Shown here: in pieces, positions 26,529 to 34,054 of the stretch
How positions within the stretch are numbered: the first letter of the stretch is position 1
Layout: the number at the start of each line of letters is the position of its first letter
Source: an uncultured Prevotellaceae bacterium
GTDB lineage: Bacteria; Bacteroidota; Bacteroidia; Bacteroidales; Muribaculaceae
Assembly: GCA_900318205.1 (NCBI GenBank)
Contig: ONJS01000001.1
Location: 62,001 to 126,000 of the forward strand
DNA: 64,000 nucleotides
Direction of reading: 5' to 3'
Translations under genes and position numbers: made by a program
Notes under the pieces: model-generated
Seen by the model: the letters and a program-made list of their open reading frames with translations, nothing else
The model's database searches: none
Told to the model about the DNA's origin: nothing

Positions 26529-26714
26529 TACTAGCTGGCGGGGCGTAATAACTTGACAGCACGGAGGGAACGGGAGGTGCGCGTTGACAACACGCAATAC
26601 GGGACGAGGAGGACTGGGAGGACGGATATAACGGAAATGACGGATATAACGGAAATGACGGAAATGACGGAAATGACGGAAGGGATGGAGGGGGAGGCGC
26701 TGCCCACGGGACAA
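26529..26714. repeat. Composite intergenic repeat, copy B
   Basis: Near-identical over its first 75 bp to copy A (24989-25158) and in the same orientation: head TAGCTGGCGGGGCGTAAT, the GCGCGTTGACAACACGC hairpin (one mismatch versus copy A), seven 9-bp units of ACGGATATA/ACGGAAATG (26621-26683) and tail GCGCTGCCCACGGGACAA. The two copies bracket the orphan ATPase-like gene and differ in number of 9-bp units. Confidence 0.8.
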
Positions 26715-26806
26715 TGATGACGAGGGAAGGGATAGGTGCAAACGATTGCATGGGGGTGAGGGGTGGAAAATTGTGGGGGAAGTGGGTGGATTGGTTATAT
26801 TTTGGG

Positions 26807-26814
26807 TATTTTTG
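26807..26814 (+). promoter_or_regulatory. Putative -7 element for the GH13 gene
   Basis: TATTTTTG matches TAnnTTTG and lies 34 bp before the chosen ATG at 26849, supporting that start over one at 26714. No TTTG at the right distance upstream. Confidence 0.45.
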
Positions 26815-26848
26815 GAGCAGAATTGTTAACTATTATCATGCGGAGAAG

Positions 26849-29800
26849 ATGAGGAATTATTTTAAGTTGATTGCGGTGCTGTTGCTGGCTATGACATGCG
26901 GGCAGCAGGTGTGGGCGTCGTTTGTGGGGCCGAGGGATGACTTTCGTGACGAGAGCATCTACTTTGTGATCACGACGCGCTTTTATGACGGCGACCCGAG
27001 TAACAACGCGCAATGCTGGGACGGCGCCAATGCCAACCACGGGGACCCGTGCTGGCGCGGTGACTTCAAAGGCCTGATTGACAAATTGGATTATATCAAG
27101 GCTCTCGGCTTCACAGCGGTGTGGGTAACGCCTATCGTTGAGAACGCCTCGGGTCTGGACTACCATGGCTACCATGCACGGAATTTCTCGCGTGTTGACC
27201 ACCGGTACGAGAGCGGTGACACCACCTTCCAGACGCTCATCGACGAGGCTCACGCCCGCGGGATGAAGGTCATTCTCGACATCGTGTTGAACCACACGGG
27301 GAACTTCGGCGAGGAGCACCTGTGCAAACTCTTCACCCGCGACTGGAACGCCAACCAGTTCAAGATTGATGAGTGCATGAAGCCCTACACTACCGACTCG
27401 GTGGGCGGCAAACTGCCGACCAACTACAACGATCTGCCCTCAGGTCAGCAGTATGACCACCGCCTGAAGCAGATGAAGAATACCGACAACCAGAACCACG
27501 ATAACCACAACTACTGGCATCACTTCGGGCAGTTCAACTGGGACGACAACACACGGTGGTGGGCCCAGATTGCCGGCGACTGCGTTGACCTGAACACCGA
27601 AAATCCCGCCGTTGCCGAGTACCTCATCGACTGCTACGGCACATTCATCAAGATGGGCGTGGATGGTTTCCGCATCGACACGGGCGGCCACATCTCGCGA
27701 CTGACCTTCAACAAGATCTACATTCCCGCCTTCAAAGCCCTGGGAGAACAGTACAAGAACAAGCGCCTGAACCAGGCCGACTTCTTCCTCTATACCGAGG
27801 TGTGTGCCCGTTTTCAGGGCAGCGTCACCTACCGCAACCAGCCCGCCTTGTCGCCCTATTTCTACACCTGGACCGAGAACAAGGACTACAGCTGGAACAA
27901 CGACGCCAGCTACTGGGACGGCGTAGCCATCTATGAGAGCACCGACCTGAGCACACTCGCCAACATCGGTTCCTGCCAGCAGATGTATAACGACAATAAT
28001 ACGGAAACCAGCAGTGCCATGCCAACGTCGAGCAACGCAGTGCTCAACGGTAACAGTTATCACACGCCCGACGTGAGCCGCGCTTCGGGGTTGAACGTCA
28101 TCGACTTCCCCGTGCACTACTCCTTCCATAACATCGGCAGCGTGTGGAACCTCGCCATCAACGGAGACAAATACTATAACGATGCTACCTATAACGTCGT
28201 CTATGTCGATAGCCACGACTACAGTCCCGGCCCTAACGACAACATCCGTTTCAACGAGGGTACCGCCCAATGGGCCGAGAACCTGTCGCTGATGTTCACC
28301 TTCCGCGGCATCCCGTGTCTATACTACGGCAGCGAGGTCGAGTTCAAGGCCGGCAAGACCATCGATCCCGGCGGCAACGGATCCCTCAAGGACAGCGGCC
28401 GAGCCTACTACGGCGGCTACATCAAGGGCCAGGTGACCGCTAGTGACTTTGGCGTTGCCAGCGGAGCCACCGGCAACCTTGCCGCCACGCTGAGCAAACC
28501 CCTTGTCAAGCACCTGCAGCGACTGAACCGCATCCGCCAAGCCGTTCCCGCCCTTCGCAAGGGCCAGTACAGCACCAGCGGCTGCAGTTCGACCGGCGGC
28601 TACGCCTTCAAGCGCCGTTACACCGACGGCACGACCGACAGCTATGCGCTGGTGACCATCAACGGTCCCGCTACCTTTACCGGCGTGCTCAACGGCACCT
28701 ATACCGACTGCATCACCGGCGACGTCAAAACCGTGACCAACGGCACGCTGACCACCACCGCATGCAGCGGCAAGGGCAACATGAGGATTTATGTCCTCTC
28801 GACATCGCTCACGCCCGCCCCGGGAAAGATCGGCGAAGACGGTCCCTACCTGTACACCAGCAGCGCCAACACCGGCACCGTGCTGAGCTATGACGGCACC
28901 GAGGAAGAGTTATCGAGCAACGACGGCGAGGGCAACGGCACATCGCCCGTCACCCCTGTCGAAGTCTATGAGCCCAGTTGCGAGGAAGATGACATGAGCG
29001 TATTCCTCGAGACCAGCACCAGTGTGAGCAGAGTCACTACCTGGATATGGAACAGCAGCAGCAACTTCACCGGCGGCAGTTGGCCCGGCCAATCGATGAC
29101 CCTGATGGGCACTACCAGCGACGGCACAAGGAAGATATGGAAATGGATCTACAACGGCACCAATACCGATACCCCGACGGGCATCATCTTTGTCACCGAC
29201 GGCCAGCAGACCAGCGACCTGACCTTCCGCAACCACGGCTATTACATCGATGGCACCTGGCACCACGAGGTGACCAACTACACCTCCCCCGCCCCCACCC
29301 TTACCATCGACAAGCCCAGCGGCCAATATGAAGGCAGCATGAGTGTCACCATCACCGCCAGCGAGAGCGATGCCGTCATCGTCTATACCACCGACGGCAC
29401 GATGCCCACTGCAAACAGCGCCCAAGCCACGGGCCATGTGACGCTCACCTTCACCGACAACACCGTGCTGACCGCCGGTGTGCTGTATGAGGGCAAGGTG
29501 CGCAACATCGTGCAGCGGGAGTACATCTTCCACGGCTTTGTGCCCTATACCGCGACCGTCTATGTCAAAGACCCGACCGTATCGCCCAACAACTGGAGCA
29601 GCGTGTGGATCTATGCCTGGGACAGCACAGGCGCCATCAGCGACAGTTGGCCCGGTGTACAGGTCAGCGCCACCAAGACCATTCAAGGTCAGAAGTTCTA
29701 CTACCGCACCTTCAACGTCAATAGCGAGGATTACCAATTCAGCGTCGTACTCAACCAGGGCGACAACCAGCATCAGAGCGTGGATGTGACCGGCATCAAG

Positions 29801-30055
29801 AAGGACATCTACCTGGAGATTACCTCGACGACCAACAAGTACACGGTTGCCGACGTGACCGACCAATACGGCTATCTCCTGGGAGACGTGAACATGGATG
29901 GTGAGGTCAATATTGCCGATGTCACCGAACTGGTTAGCGTCCTGCTGGGTGATAACACTGGCAGCGCGAGCTTTGCCACTACCGACATCAATTATGATGG
30001 AGAAATTACCATCGGAGATGTTACTTGTCTTATTGACCTGATACTGAGCAAGTAA
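26849..30055 (+). CDS. Secreted GH13 alpha-amylase with starch-binding and dockerin modules
   Basis: 1068 residues from the ATG at 26849, giving the signal peptide MRNYFKLIAVLLLAMTCGQQ before VWA; the frame is open to 26714 but that stretch is repeat-derived. The GH13 barrel (about 28-600) has region I DIVLNH, region II DGFRIDTGGH (nucleophile Asp), region III LYTEVC (acid/base Glu) and region IV VDSHD. Downstream are two starch-binding-like modules with WxWxSSSNFTGGSWPG (about 730) and WIYAWDSTGAISDSWPG (about 920), a chitobiase C-terminal-like Ig domain between them (YTTDGTMPT) and a C-terminal dockerin-like pair (GDVNMDGEVNIADVTELVSV; DINYDGEITIGDVTCLIDLI). It should cut alpha-1,4-glucans outside the cell. 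No SusC/SusD neighbours. Confidence 0.93.
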   Translation: MRNYFKLIAVLLLAMTCGQQVWASFVGPRDDFRDESIYFVITTRFYDGDPSNNAQCWDGANANHGDPCWRGDFKGLIDKLDYIKALGFTAVWVTPIVENASGLDYHGYHARNFSRVDHRYESGDTTFQTLIDEAHARGMKVILDIVLNHTGNFGEEHLCKLFTRDWNANQFKIDECMKPYTTDSVGGKLPTNYNDLPSGQQYDHRLKQMKNTDNQNHDNHNYWHHFGQFNWDDNTRWWAQIAGDCVDLNTENPAVAEYLIDCYGTFIKMGVDGFRIDTGGHISRLTFNKIYIPAFKALGEQYKNKRLNQADFFLYTEVCARFQGSVTYRNQPALSPYFYTWTENKDYSWNNDASYWDGVAIYESTDLSTLANIGSCQQMYNDNNTETSSAMPTSSNAVLNGNSYHTPDVSRASGLNVIDFPVHYSFHNIGSVWNLAINGDKYYNDATYNVVYVDSHDYSPGPNDNIRFNEGTAQWAENLSLMFTFRGIPCLYYGSEVEFKAGKTIDPGGNGSLKDSGRAYYGGYIKGQVTASDFGVASGATGNLAATLSKPLVKHLQRLNRIRQAVPALRKGQYSTSGCSSTGGYAFKRRYTDGTTDSYALVTINGPATFTGVLNGTYTDCITGDVKTVTNGTLTTTACSGKGNMRIYVLSTSLTPAPGKIGEDGPYLYTSSANTGTVLSYDGTEEELSSNDGEGNGTSPVTPVEVYEPSCEEDDMSVFLETSTSVSRVTTWIWNSSSNFTGGSWPGQSMTLMGTTSDGTRKIWKWIYNGTNTDTPTGIIFVTDGQQTSDLTFRNHGYYIDGTWHHEVTNYTSPAPTLTIDKPSGQYEGSMSVTITASESDAVIVYTTDGTMPTANSAQATGHVTLTFTDNTVLTAGVLYEGKVRNIVQREYIFHGFVPYTATVYVKDPTVSPNNWSSVWIYAWDSTGAISDSWPGVQVSATKTIQGQKFYYRTFNVNSEDYQFSVVLNQGDNQHQSVDVTGIKKDIYLEITSTTNKYTVADVTDQYGYLLGDVNMDGEVNIADVTELVSVLLGDNTGSASFATTDINYDGEITIGDVTCLIDLILSK

Positions 30056-30099
30056 GCGAAAAACTTTGTATTTTTATGATTTTTTAACGTTGATTTTTC

Positions 30100-30129
30100 T
30101 TTGCGGTATGAAAAATAGGTGTAATTTTG
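30100..30129 (+). promoter_or_regulatory. Orphan Bacteroidetes-type promoter
   Basis: TTTG (30100-30103), 18-bp spacer, TAATTTTG (30122-30129). No protein gene starts after it; the terminator at 30188 follows at once. Confidence 0.55.
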
Positions 30130-30135
30130 CACCGC

Positions 30136-30220
30136 ATTTTTGGGTAATAATTTTTTTCATAAGGTAAAGATTTAGAGTACAAGATTGAAAAGACTCGCCG
30201 TGATGGCGAGTCTTTTCATT
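30136..30220 (+). ncRNA. Candidate small RNA of about 85 nt
   Basis: Predicted start about 7 nt after the -7 box at 30129 and end at the T-rich tail of the 12-bp terminator hairpin (30188-30216). The body is A/T-rich and has no open frame of note. Alternatively the promoter is a decayed copy of the one at 30461-30492 (the two share GTGTAATTT and CATAAGGTA) and the hairpin is simply the amylase terminator. Confidence 0.4.
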
Positions 30221-30221
30221 T
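30188..30221 (+). terminator. Intrinsic terminator
   Basis: Perfect 12-bp stem AAAAGACTCGCC / GGCGAGTCTTTT with loop GTGAT, followed by CATTTTG. Ends the amylase transcript and any small RNA started at 30130. Confidence 0.85.
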
Positions 30222-30230
30222 TGTGTTGTA

Positions 30231-30375
30231 GGGGGGATGGGAGGAATGGGAGCGCTGGGAGAAACTGGGAAAAACTGGGAGGACGGAGGCAGAGCTGACG
30301 ACTACAGGACGGGGGCGCAATCTAACATCAATTACGAGCTGGCAGCTCGTAATACACTGACAGCACGGACGGGCA
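30231..30375. repeat. 10-bp satellite plus partial composite repeat
   Basis: 30231-30284 holds G-rich 10-bp units (GGGAGAAACT, GGGAAAAACT). At 30330-30375 the head module recurs as a palindrome whose core is GAGCTGGCAGCTC, followed by TGACAGCACGGACGGG, as in the composite copies at 24989 and 26529. Confidence 0.65.
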
Positions 30376-30460
30376 TGGACTTAACGGTCATTGACAGGGA
30401 CTACTGGGGGGCTGAGTACTGGGGAATGATGATGGTGGGGGTGTTGTTTTTAGGCTGGGA

Positions 30461-30492
30461 TTTGGCTATGTGGAAAAAATGGTGTAATTTCG
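30461..30492 (+). promoter_or_regulatory. Promoter for the thioredoxin-like lipoprotein gene
   Basis: TTTG (30461-30464), 20-bp spacer, TAATTTCG (30485-30492), one base off consensus, 35 bp before the ATG at 30528. Confidence 0.65.
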
Positions 30493-30527
30493 CGCAGTTT
30501 TTTTGAAAATCATAAGGTATACTACAA

Positions 30528-31607
30528 ATGAAGAAGTTATTCTTGATGATGGTTGCCCTCGTCGCCCTGACGGCATGCAACGGCAACAAATTCCATATCG
30601 ACGGTACCATCGATGGTGCCAGTGACACGACCATGCTGCTTGAACAATCCAGCAACGGCGAGTGGTTCATCCTCGACAGCATCAAGGTGGGCAAGGACGG
30701 CAAGTTCAGCGTCAGTGCCGAAGCACCTGAGTATCCCTGCATCTACCAACTGCGCATGGGAGACCAGTCCATCTGCTTCCCCATCGACAGCCTTGACCAC
30801 TTGACCATCAACTCCAAGCTGCCTAATTTCTCGAGAGACTATACTGTCACGGGCAGCGAACACGCTGAACAGGTGATGAAAATCGACAAAGAGGCGATGC
30901 GTTATGCCGGCGGCAAGGCTACTGAAGCCCAGCTTCAGGCCTGGAAAGACGAGCTTGCCCGCCAGATTGTCGTTGACCCCAGTGGCATCGTTGCCTATTA
31001 CACCATCAACAAGTACATTGACGGCAAGCCGCTGTTTGACCCGCTGAACGATAACGACCTGCGCATCATCGGCGCTGTTGCCAACTCGTTCAACTCCTTC
31101 CGTCCCAACGACCCCCGCACTGACTACCTCGTGCACGTGCTGCTCGACGGTCAGCGTCGCCGTCGCTCGATGAGCGCCCCGTCGGACACCGTATTTGCCG
31201 ACGTTGCCAGCATTATCGACATCAAACTTCAAGACTACAACGGCAAGGAATACAAGCTGTCGCAGGTCGCTGCCGACAACCGCGTGGTATTGTTGGACTT
31301 CACTGCCTACGGCACCGATGTGTCACCTCAACTCAACAAGCTGCTCAATGACATCTATCAGAGTTATCACAGCAGGGGTCTTGAGATCTTTCAGGTGAGC
31401 CTGGACCAGGATAACGTGGTGTGGCGTGAAGCCGCCAAGAACCTGCCCTGGATTACCGTGTTTGACCCGATGAGCATCCAGTCCCAGAACGTGGGCACCT
31501 ATAACGTGAACGGTATTCCCACGACGTTTATCATCCGCGGCGGTGAGATTGTGGAACGCGTGGAAGACGCGACAAGGCTGAAAGCTGCTGTAGCGAAATA
31601 TTTCTAA
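30528..31607 (+). CDS. DUF4369 / thioredoxin-like lipoprotein lacking CxxC
   Basis: 359 residues. Lipoprotein signal with lipobox LTAC (Cys 17). Residues about 22-120 are a DUF4369 domain (FHIDGTIDGASDTTMLLEQS), then a helical linker, and residues about 225-359 have the TlpA/AhpC thioredoxin fold (VVLLDFTAYGTDVSPQLNKL, with NVNGIPTTFII carrying the cis-Pro). The active-site WCxxC is replaced by YGTDVS, so no dithiol chemistry is possible at that site. Such proteins are usually attached in the periplasm; this one may bind rather than reduce partners (inference). Monocistronic, ending at the hairpin at 31666. Confidence 0.88.
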   Translation: MKKLFLMMVALVALTACNGNKFHIDGTIDGASDTTMLLEQSSNGEWFILDSIKVGKDGKFSVSAEAPEYPCIYQLRMGDQSICFPIDSLDHLTINSKLPNFSRDYTVTGSEHAEQVMKIDKEAMRYAGGKATEAQLQAWKDELARQIVVDPSGIVAYYTINKYIDGKPLFDPLNDNDLRIIGAVANSFNSFRPNDPRTDYLVHVLLDGQRRRRSMSAPSDTVFADVASIIDIKLQDYNGKEYKLSQVAADNRVVLLDFTAYGTDVSPQLNKLLNDIYQSYHSRGLEIFQVSLDQDNVVWREAAKNLPWITVFDPMSIQSQNVGTYNVNGIPTTFIIRGGEIVERVEDATRLKAAVAKYF

Positions 31608-31610
31608 AGA

Positions 31611-31660
31611 ATAGTGGCTATAGTAGCTATAGTGACTATAGTAATTATAGAGGCTATAGA
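31611..31660. repeat. 9-bp satellite ATAGTGACT, locus 1
   Basis: Five to six tandem units (ATAGTGGCT, ATAGTAGCT, ATAGTGACT, ATAGTAATT, ATAGAGGCT) beginning 3 bp after the stop of the lipoprotein gene. Related arrays follow plus-strand genes at 33891, 55042 and 56755. Confidence 0.85.
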
Positions 31661-31665
31661 TATAA

Positions 31666-31708
31666 AAATTGTCGAGAGGGGTTGAAACCTTCTCGACAAT
31701 TATTTTTC
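31666..31708. terminator. Bidirectional intrinsic terminator
   Basis: AATTGTCGAGA / TCTCGACAATT, 11-bp stem, followed by TATTTTTC on plus. Lies between convergent genes ending at 31607 and 31725. Confidence 0.85.
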
Positions 31709-31724
31709 TACTGGTTATCGTCTG

Positions 31725-32840
31725 CTAGAAGAGGGTTTTCCAGAAGTCGAGGTAGCGCTGAGCGACGACGGGGGCGGCATTGTGCTTCTCAACGAAGGCA
31801 CGGCTGGCACGAGCCATCTGGGGGAGTTGGTCGCGGTGCTCGACGAGCCATGAGAGCTTGTGGTCGATATCTCCCTCGACCATCGGCGAGACGTTGATGA
31901 TGGGCATGTTGGCTTTCTCCCCGATGAGGTCATAATACTCCGGCTCGGCACCCGAAACGGCTACCAGTCCCTGTGCCATGGCGATGAGGGCATTGGTACC
32001 CGGTGTATAGCTGTAAAGCTGGTCGAGGATAACGTGAGAGTCGCGCATGCGGCGCGTGTATTCATCATAGGGGAGGTTCTCTACCACTTCGAGCTCGGTA
32101 ATGCCGGGATATCGGTCATGGACACGTTTCATTGCCGCCAGCATGCGATCGGTGCCCTTGACGACATGGCGATCGCGCTGAATGCCGATGAAGAGGCGCA
32201 CCTTGTCAGGCACCTCGGTGAGCGGGCGAAATTCCAGAGACTCGGTGTCGATGGGAATGCCACCATAGGCCACACGGTCGCCGAGTACCGGGCGATAGGC
32301 CGCATAGTACTCATATAGACAAGCCACGGCACCGTCGATACCGGCCAGGATGTGGTCGCTGTGCTCCCGCATGAACGGCTGGTGCCAGTTGTCTTGCTGG
32401 TTGGCGATGTATTCTGCCGAACCGACGTAAGGAGACGGCTCATCGCCCAGCATGTAGTCGCTATAGCGGAATGTGTGCCCGTCGTGGCAGGCATCGTAAT
32501 AGACCACATCGGTCGCCAGTGCCGAAAGCACCATGCGTGTGTTGTGTGCCTTGAGGTAATCAAAGATGCGTGCGATGCGGTGCGGTTTCAAGCGCAGGAA
32601 GATAGGCGATGCTATCTCGACGATGTCATAGCCCGCCATCAGCGGCAAAGCACGTTTGATTGCCATGAGGTATCGGAGGGCACCCAGTTTGCCCGGGCGT
32701 CTCAACAAGTTGATGTCACGGTGTGTGTTCATCCAACGCGAACCGTCGGAAGCCACCGTTGCCTCATGCCCCATCAGACGCAACTGCTGGGCGAGGCAAT
32801 TATGGAGGTTGCTGGCGTCACCAGCGAATAATATCTTCAT
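31725..32840 (-). CDS. GT-B (GT4-like) glycosyltransferase
   Basis: 371 residues from the ATG at 32840 (MKILFAGDASNLHNCLAQQL). The frame is open to 32927 but the promoter at 32849-32880 lies in that extension, so 32840 is chosen. Rossmann-like N-terminal domain and a C-terminal donor domain with VRLFIGIQRDRHVVKGTDRM and SGAEPEYYDLIGEKANMPII in the place of the GT4 E-x7-E region; the first Glu is not obvious. Cytosolic. It is divergent from a GT2 gene 70 bp away, and the pair may act together on a surface glycan separate from the large operon. Confidence 0.8.
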   Translation of the reverse strand: MKILFAGDASNLHNCLAQQLRLMGHEATVASDGSRWMNTHRDINLLRRPGKLGALRYLMAIKRALPLMAGYDIVEIASPIFLRLKPHRIARIFDYLKAHNTRMVLSALATDVVYYDACHDGHTFRYSDYMLGDEPSPYVGSAEYIANQQDNWHQPFMREHSDHILAGIDGAVACLYEYYAAYRPVLGDRVAYGGIPIDTESLEFRPLTEVPDKVRLFIGIQRDRHVVKGTDRMLAAMKRVHDRYPGITELEVVENLPYDEYTRRMRDSHVILDQLYSYTPGTNALIAMAQGLVAVSGAEPEYYDLIGEKANMPIINVSPMVEGDIDHKLSWLVEHRDQLPQMARASRAFVEKHNAAPVVAQRYLDFWKTLF

Positions 32841-32848
32841 TGCGGGGA

Positions 32849-32880
32849 CAAAAGTAGGACATTTTTTGCACTTAATCAAA
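32849..32880 (-). promoter_or_regulatory. Promoter for GT4-like gene, giving an almost leaderless mRNA
   Basis: Minus strand TTTG (32880-32877), 20-bp spacer, TACTTTTG (32856-32849): full consensus. The -7 box ends 8 bp before the ATG at 32840, so the 5' leader can only be a few nucleotides. Confidence 0.75.
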
Positions 32881-32896
32881 AAAAGCAGTACCTTTA
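32865..32896 (+). promoter_or_regulatory. Promoter for the divergent GT2 gene
   Basis: TTTG (32865-32868), 20-bp spacer, TACCTTTA (32889-32896, last base off consensus), 14 bp before the ATG at 32911. Its upstream half overlaps the minus-strand promoter. Confidence 0.55.
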
Positions 32897-32910
32897 CCCC
32901 CGAGAAGAAT

Positions 32911-33891
32911 ATGGAAGTCTCCATCATTATACCCGTCTATAACCGCGCCGACGTGGTCCCCGCCACGCTGCAGAGTGTTGTTGCCCAGACACATCGCCCG
33001 CTACAGGTGGTGCTGGTGGACAATGACAGCACCGATAACACGCTACAGGTGCTCGAGACCTTCAAGAAGGAACATCCCGGCGATGGTTTCAACGTGGTGA
33101 TTACCCAGGAGAGCCACCACACCGCCGGTGCTGCCCGTAACCGCGGTTTTGAGCATGCCACGGGAGAGTGGGTACTGTTCTTTGACAGCGACGACCTGAT
33201 GGAGGAAGGGCTGGTGTCATCGTACGTCAAGGTGATCGAGAAGGCTAAAGCCAAAGGGCAACCGTTGGACCTCATCAGTGCCAAATCGACGCTCATCTTC
33301 CCCGACGGAAGCCAGCGCCCTGCCCCGTTCCACAAACGCGACCTGTTTGCCCAGCATATCCTCCATGCACAGCTCGCCACGCAGCGCTATGCCGTGAGGC
33401 GGGAGTTCTTTGCCGCGACCGACGGATGGAACATCAACCTGCCGGGCTGGAACGACTGGGAACTGGGAATGAGGTTGCTGCTCGCCAGGCCACATGTGGC
33501 TTATCTGGGTGGGAAATCACGCGTCATCATCAACCACAACGGTGCCGATTCCATTACGGGCACCGAGTTCCACAGCCGCCATGGCCAGTGGGAACACGTT
33601 ATCGATATCATGAAGACCGAGGTGCGGTGCTCACAACTCAAGCCCGCCTATAAACTGCGCTATGAACGACTGCTGGAGTATCGACGCATGGTGCTGGCAG
33701 CGCAATATGAGCGCGAGGGATGCAGCGAGCTGTCAAAGCCGCTGTGCCGCCAGGCCTATCACGCCCTGCAGGAGAGCTATGGCAACAGTCGCCGCTGGCG
33801 ATGGCTTGTCGGGCCTGTGACGAAGCGACTGTTTAGCAGGATTGCCTCGGGGAAAAGGGGGTCGGCTAGAGTGGCGCGGGTGCTCTACTGA
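32911..33891 (+). CDS. GT2 family glycosyltransferase
   Basis: 326 residues from the ATG at 32911 (MEVSIIIPVYNRADVVPATL); the frame is open much further up but that sequence is the antisense of the neighbouring gene. GT-A motifs: VDNDSTDNT near residue 39, FFDSDDLMEE near 92 (metal site), and NLPGWNDWELGMRLL further on. No membrane span. Stop TGA at 33889-33891 abuts a 9-bp satellite. Acceptor unknown. Confidence 0.9.
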   Translation: MEVSIIIPVYNRADVVPATLQSVVAQTHRPLQVVLVDNDSTDNTLQVLETFKKEHPGDGFNVVITQESHHTAGAARNRGFEHATGEWVLFFDSDDLMEEGLVSSYVKVIEKAKAKGQPLDLISAKSTLIFPDGSQRPAPFHKRDLFAQHILHAQLATQRYAVRREFFAATDGWNINLPGWNDWELGMRLLLARPHVAYLGGKSRVIINHNGADSITGTEFHSRHGQWEHVIDIMKTEVRCSQLKPAYKLRYERLLEYRRMVLAAQYEREGCSELSKPLCRQAYHALQESYGNSRRWRWLVGPVTKRLFSRIASGKRGSARVARVLY

Positions 33892-33962
33892 TAGCGGGGA
33901 TAGTGACTATAGTGACTATAGTGACTATAGTAGCTATAGTAGCTATAGAAACAATAGAGAGC
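33891..33962. repeat. 9-bp satellite ATAGTGACT, locus 2
   Basis: Eight units: ATAGCGGGG, three ATAGTGACT, two ATAGTAGCT, ATAGAAACA, ATAGAGAGC. It begins on the last base of the GT2 stop codon. Confidence 0.88.
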
Positions 33963-33985
33963 AGAGATAGGGGGGATTTTTACTT

Positions 33986-34020
33986 TGCAACCGGGTTGCA
34001 TGGGATTGTGTGTAACTTTG
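33986..34020 (+). promoter_or_regulatory. Putative promoter and palindromic operator of the metal ATPase
   Basis: TAACTTTG at 34013-34020 is a -7 box 34 bp before the ATG. Just upstream, 33986-34000 is a palindrome TGCAACC-G-GGTTGCA with 7-bp arms, overlapping where RNA polymerase would sit, so a metal-responsive repressor or activator could bind there (inference). Confidence 0.5.
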
Positions 34021-34054
34021 TCGCCAGAAAAATCATTAAAACTGGGACAGAGAT

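Noticed and set aside
27440..29866. Two long open frames on minus within the amylase gene
   Set aside because: Antisense shadows of a GC-rich gene with intact GH13 motifs.
30237..30506. Small protein of 89 residues
   Set aside because: The frame runs through satellite and palindromic repeat DNA and a promoter; no homology expected.
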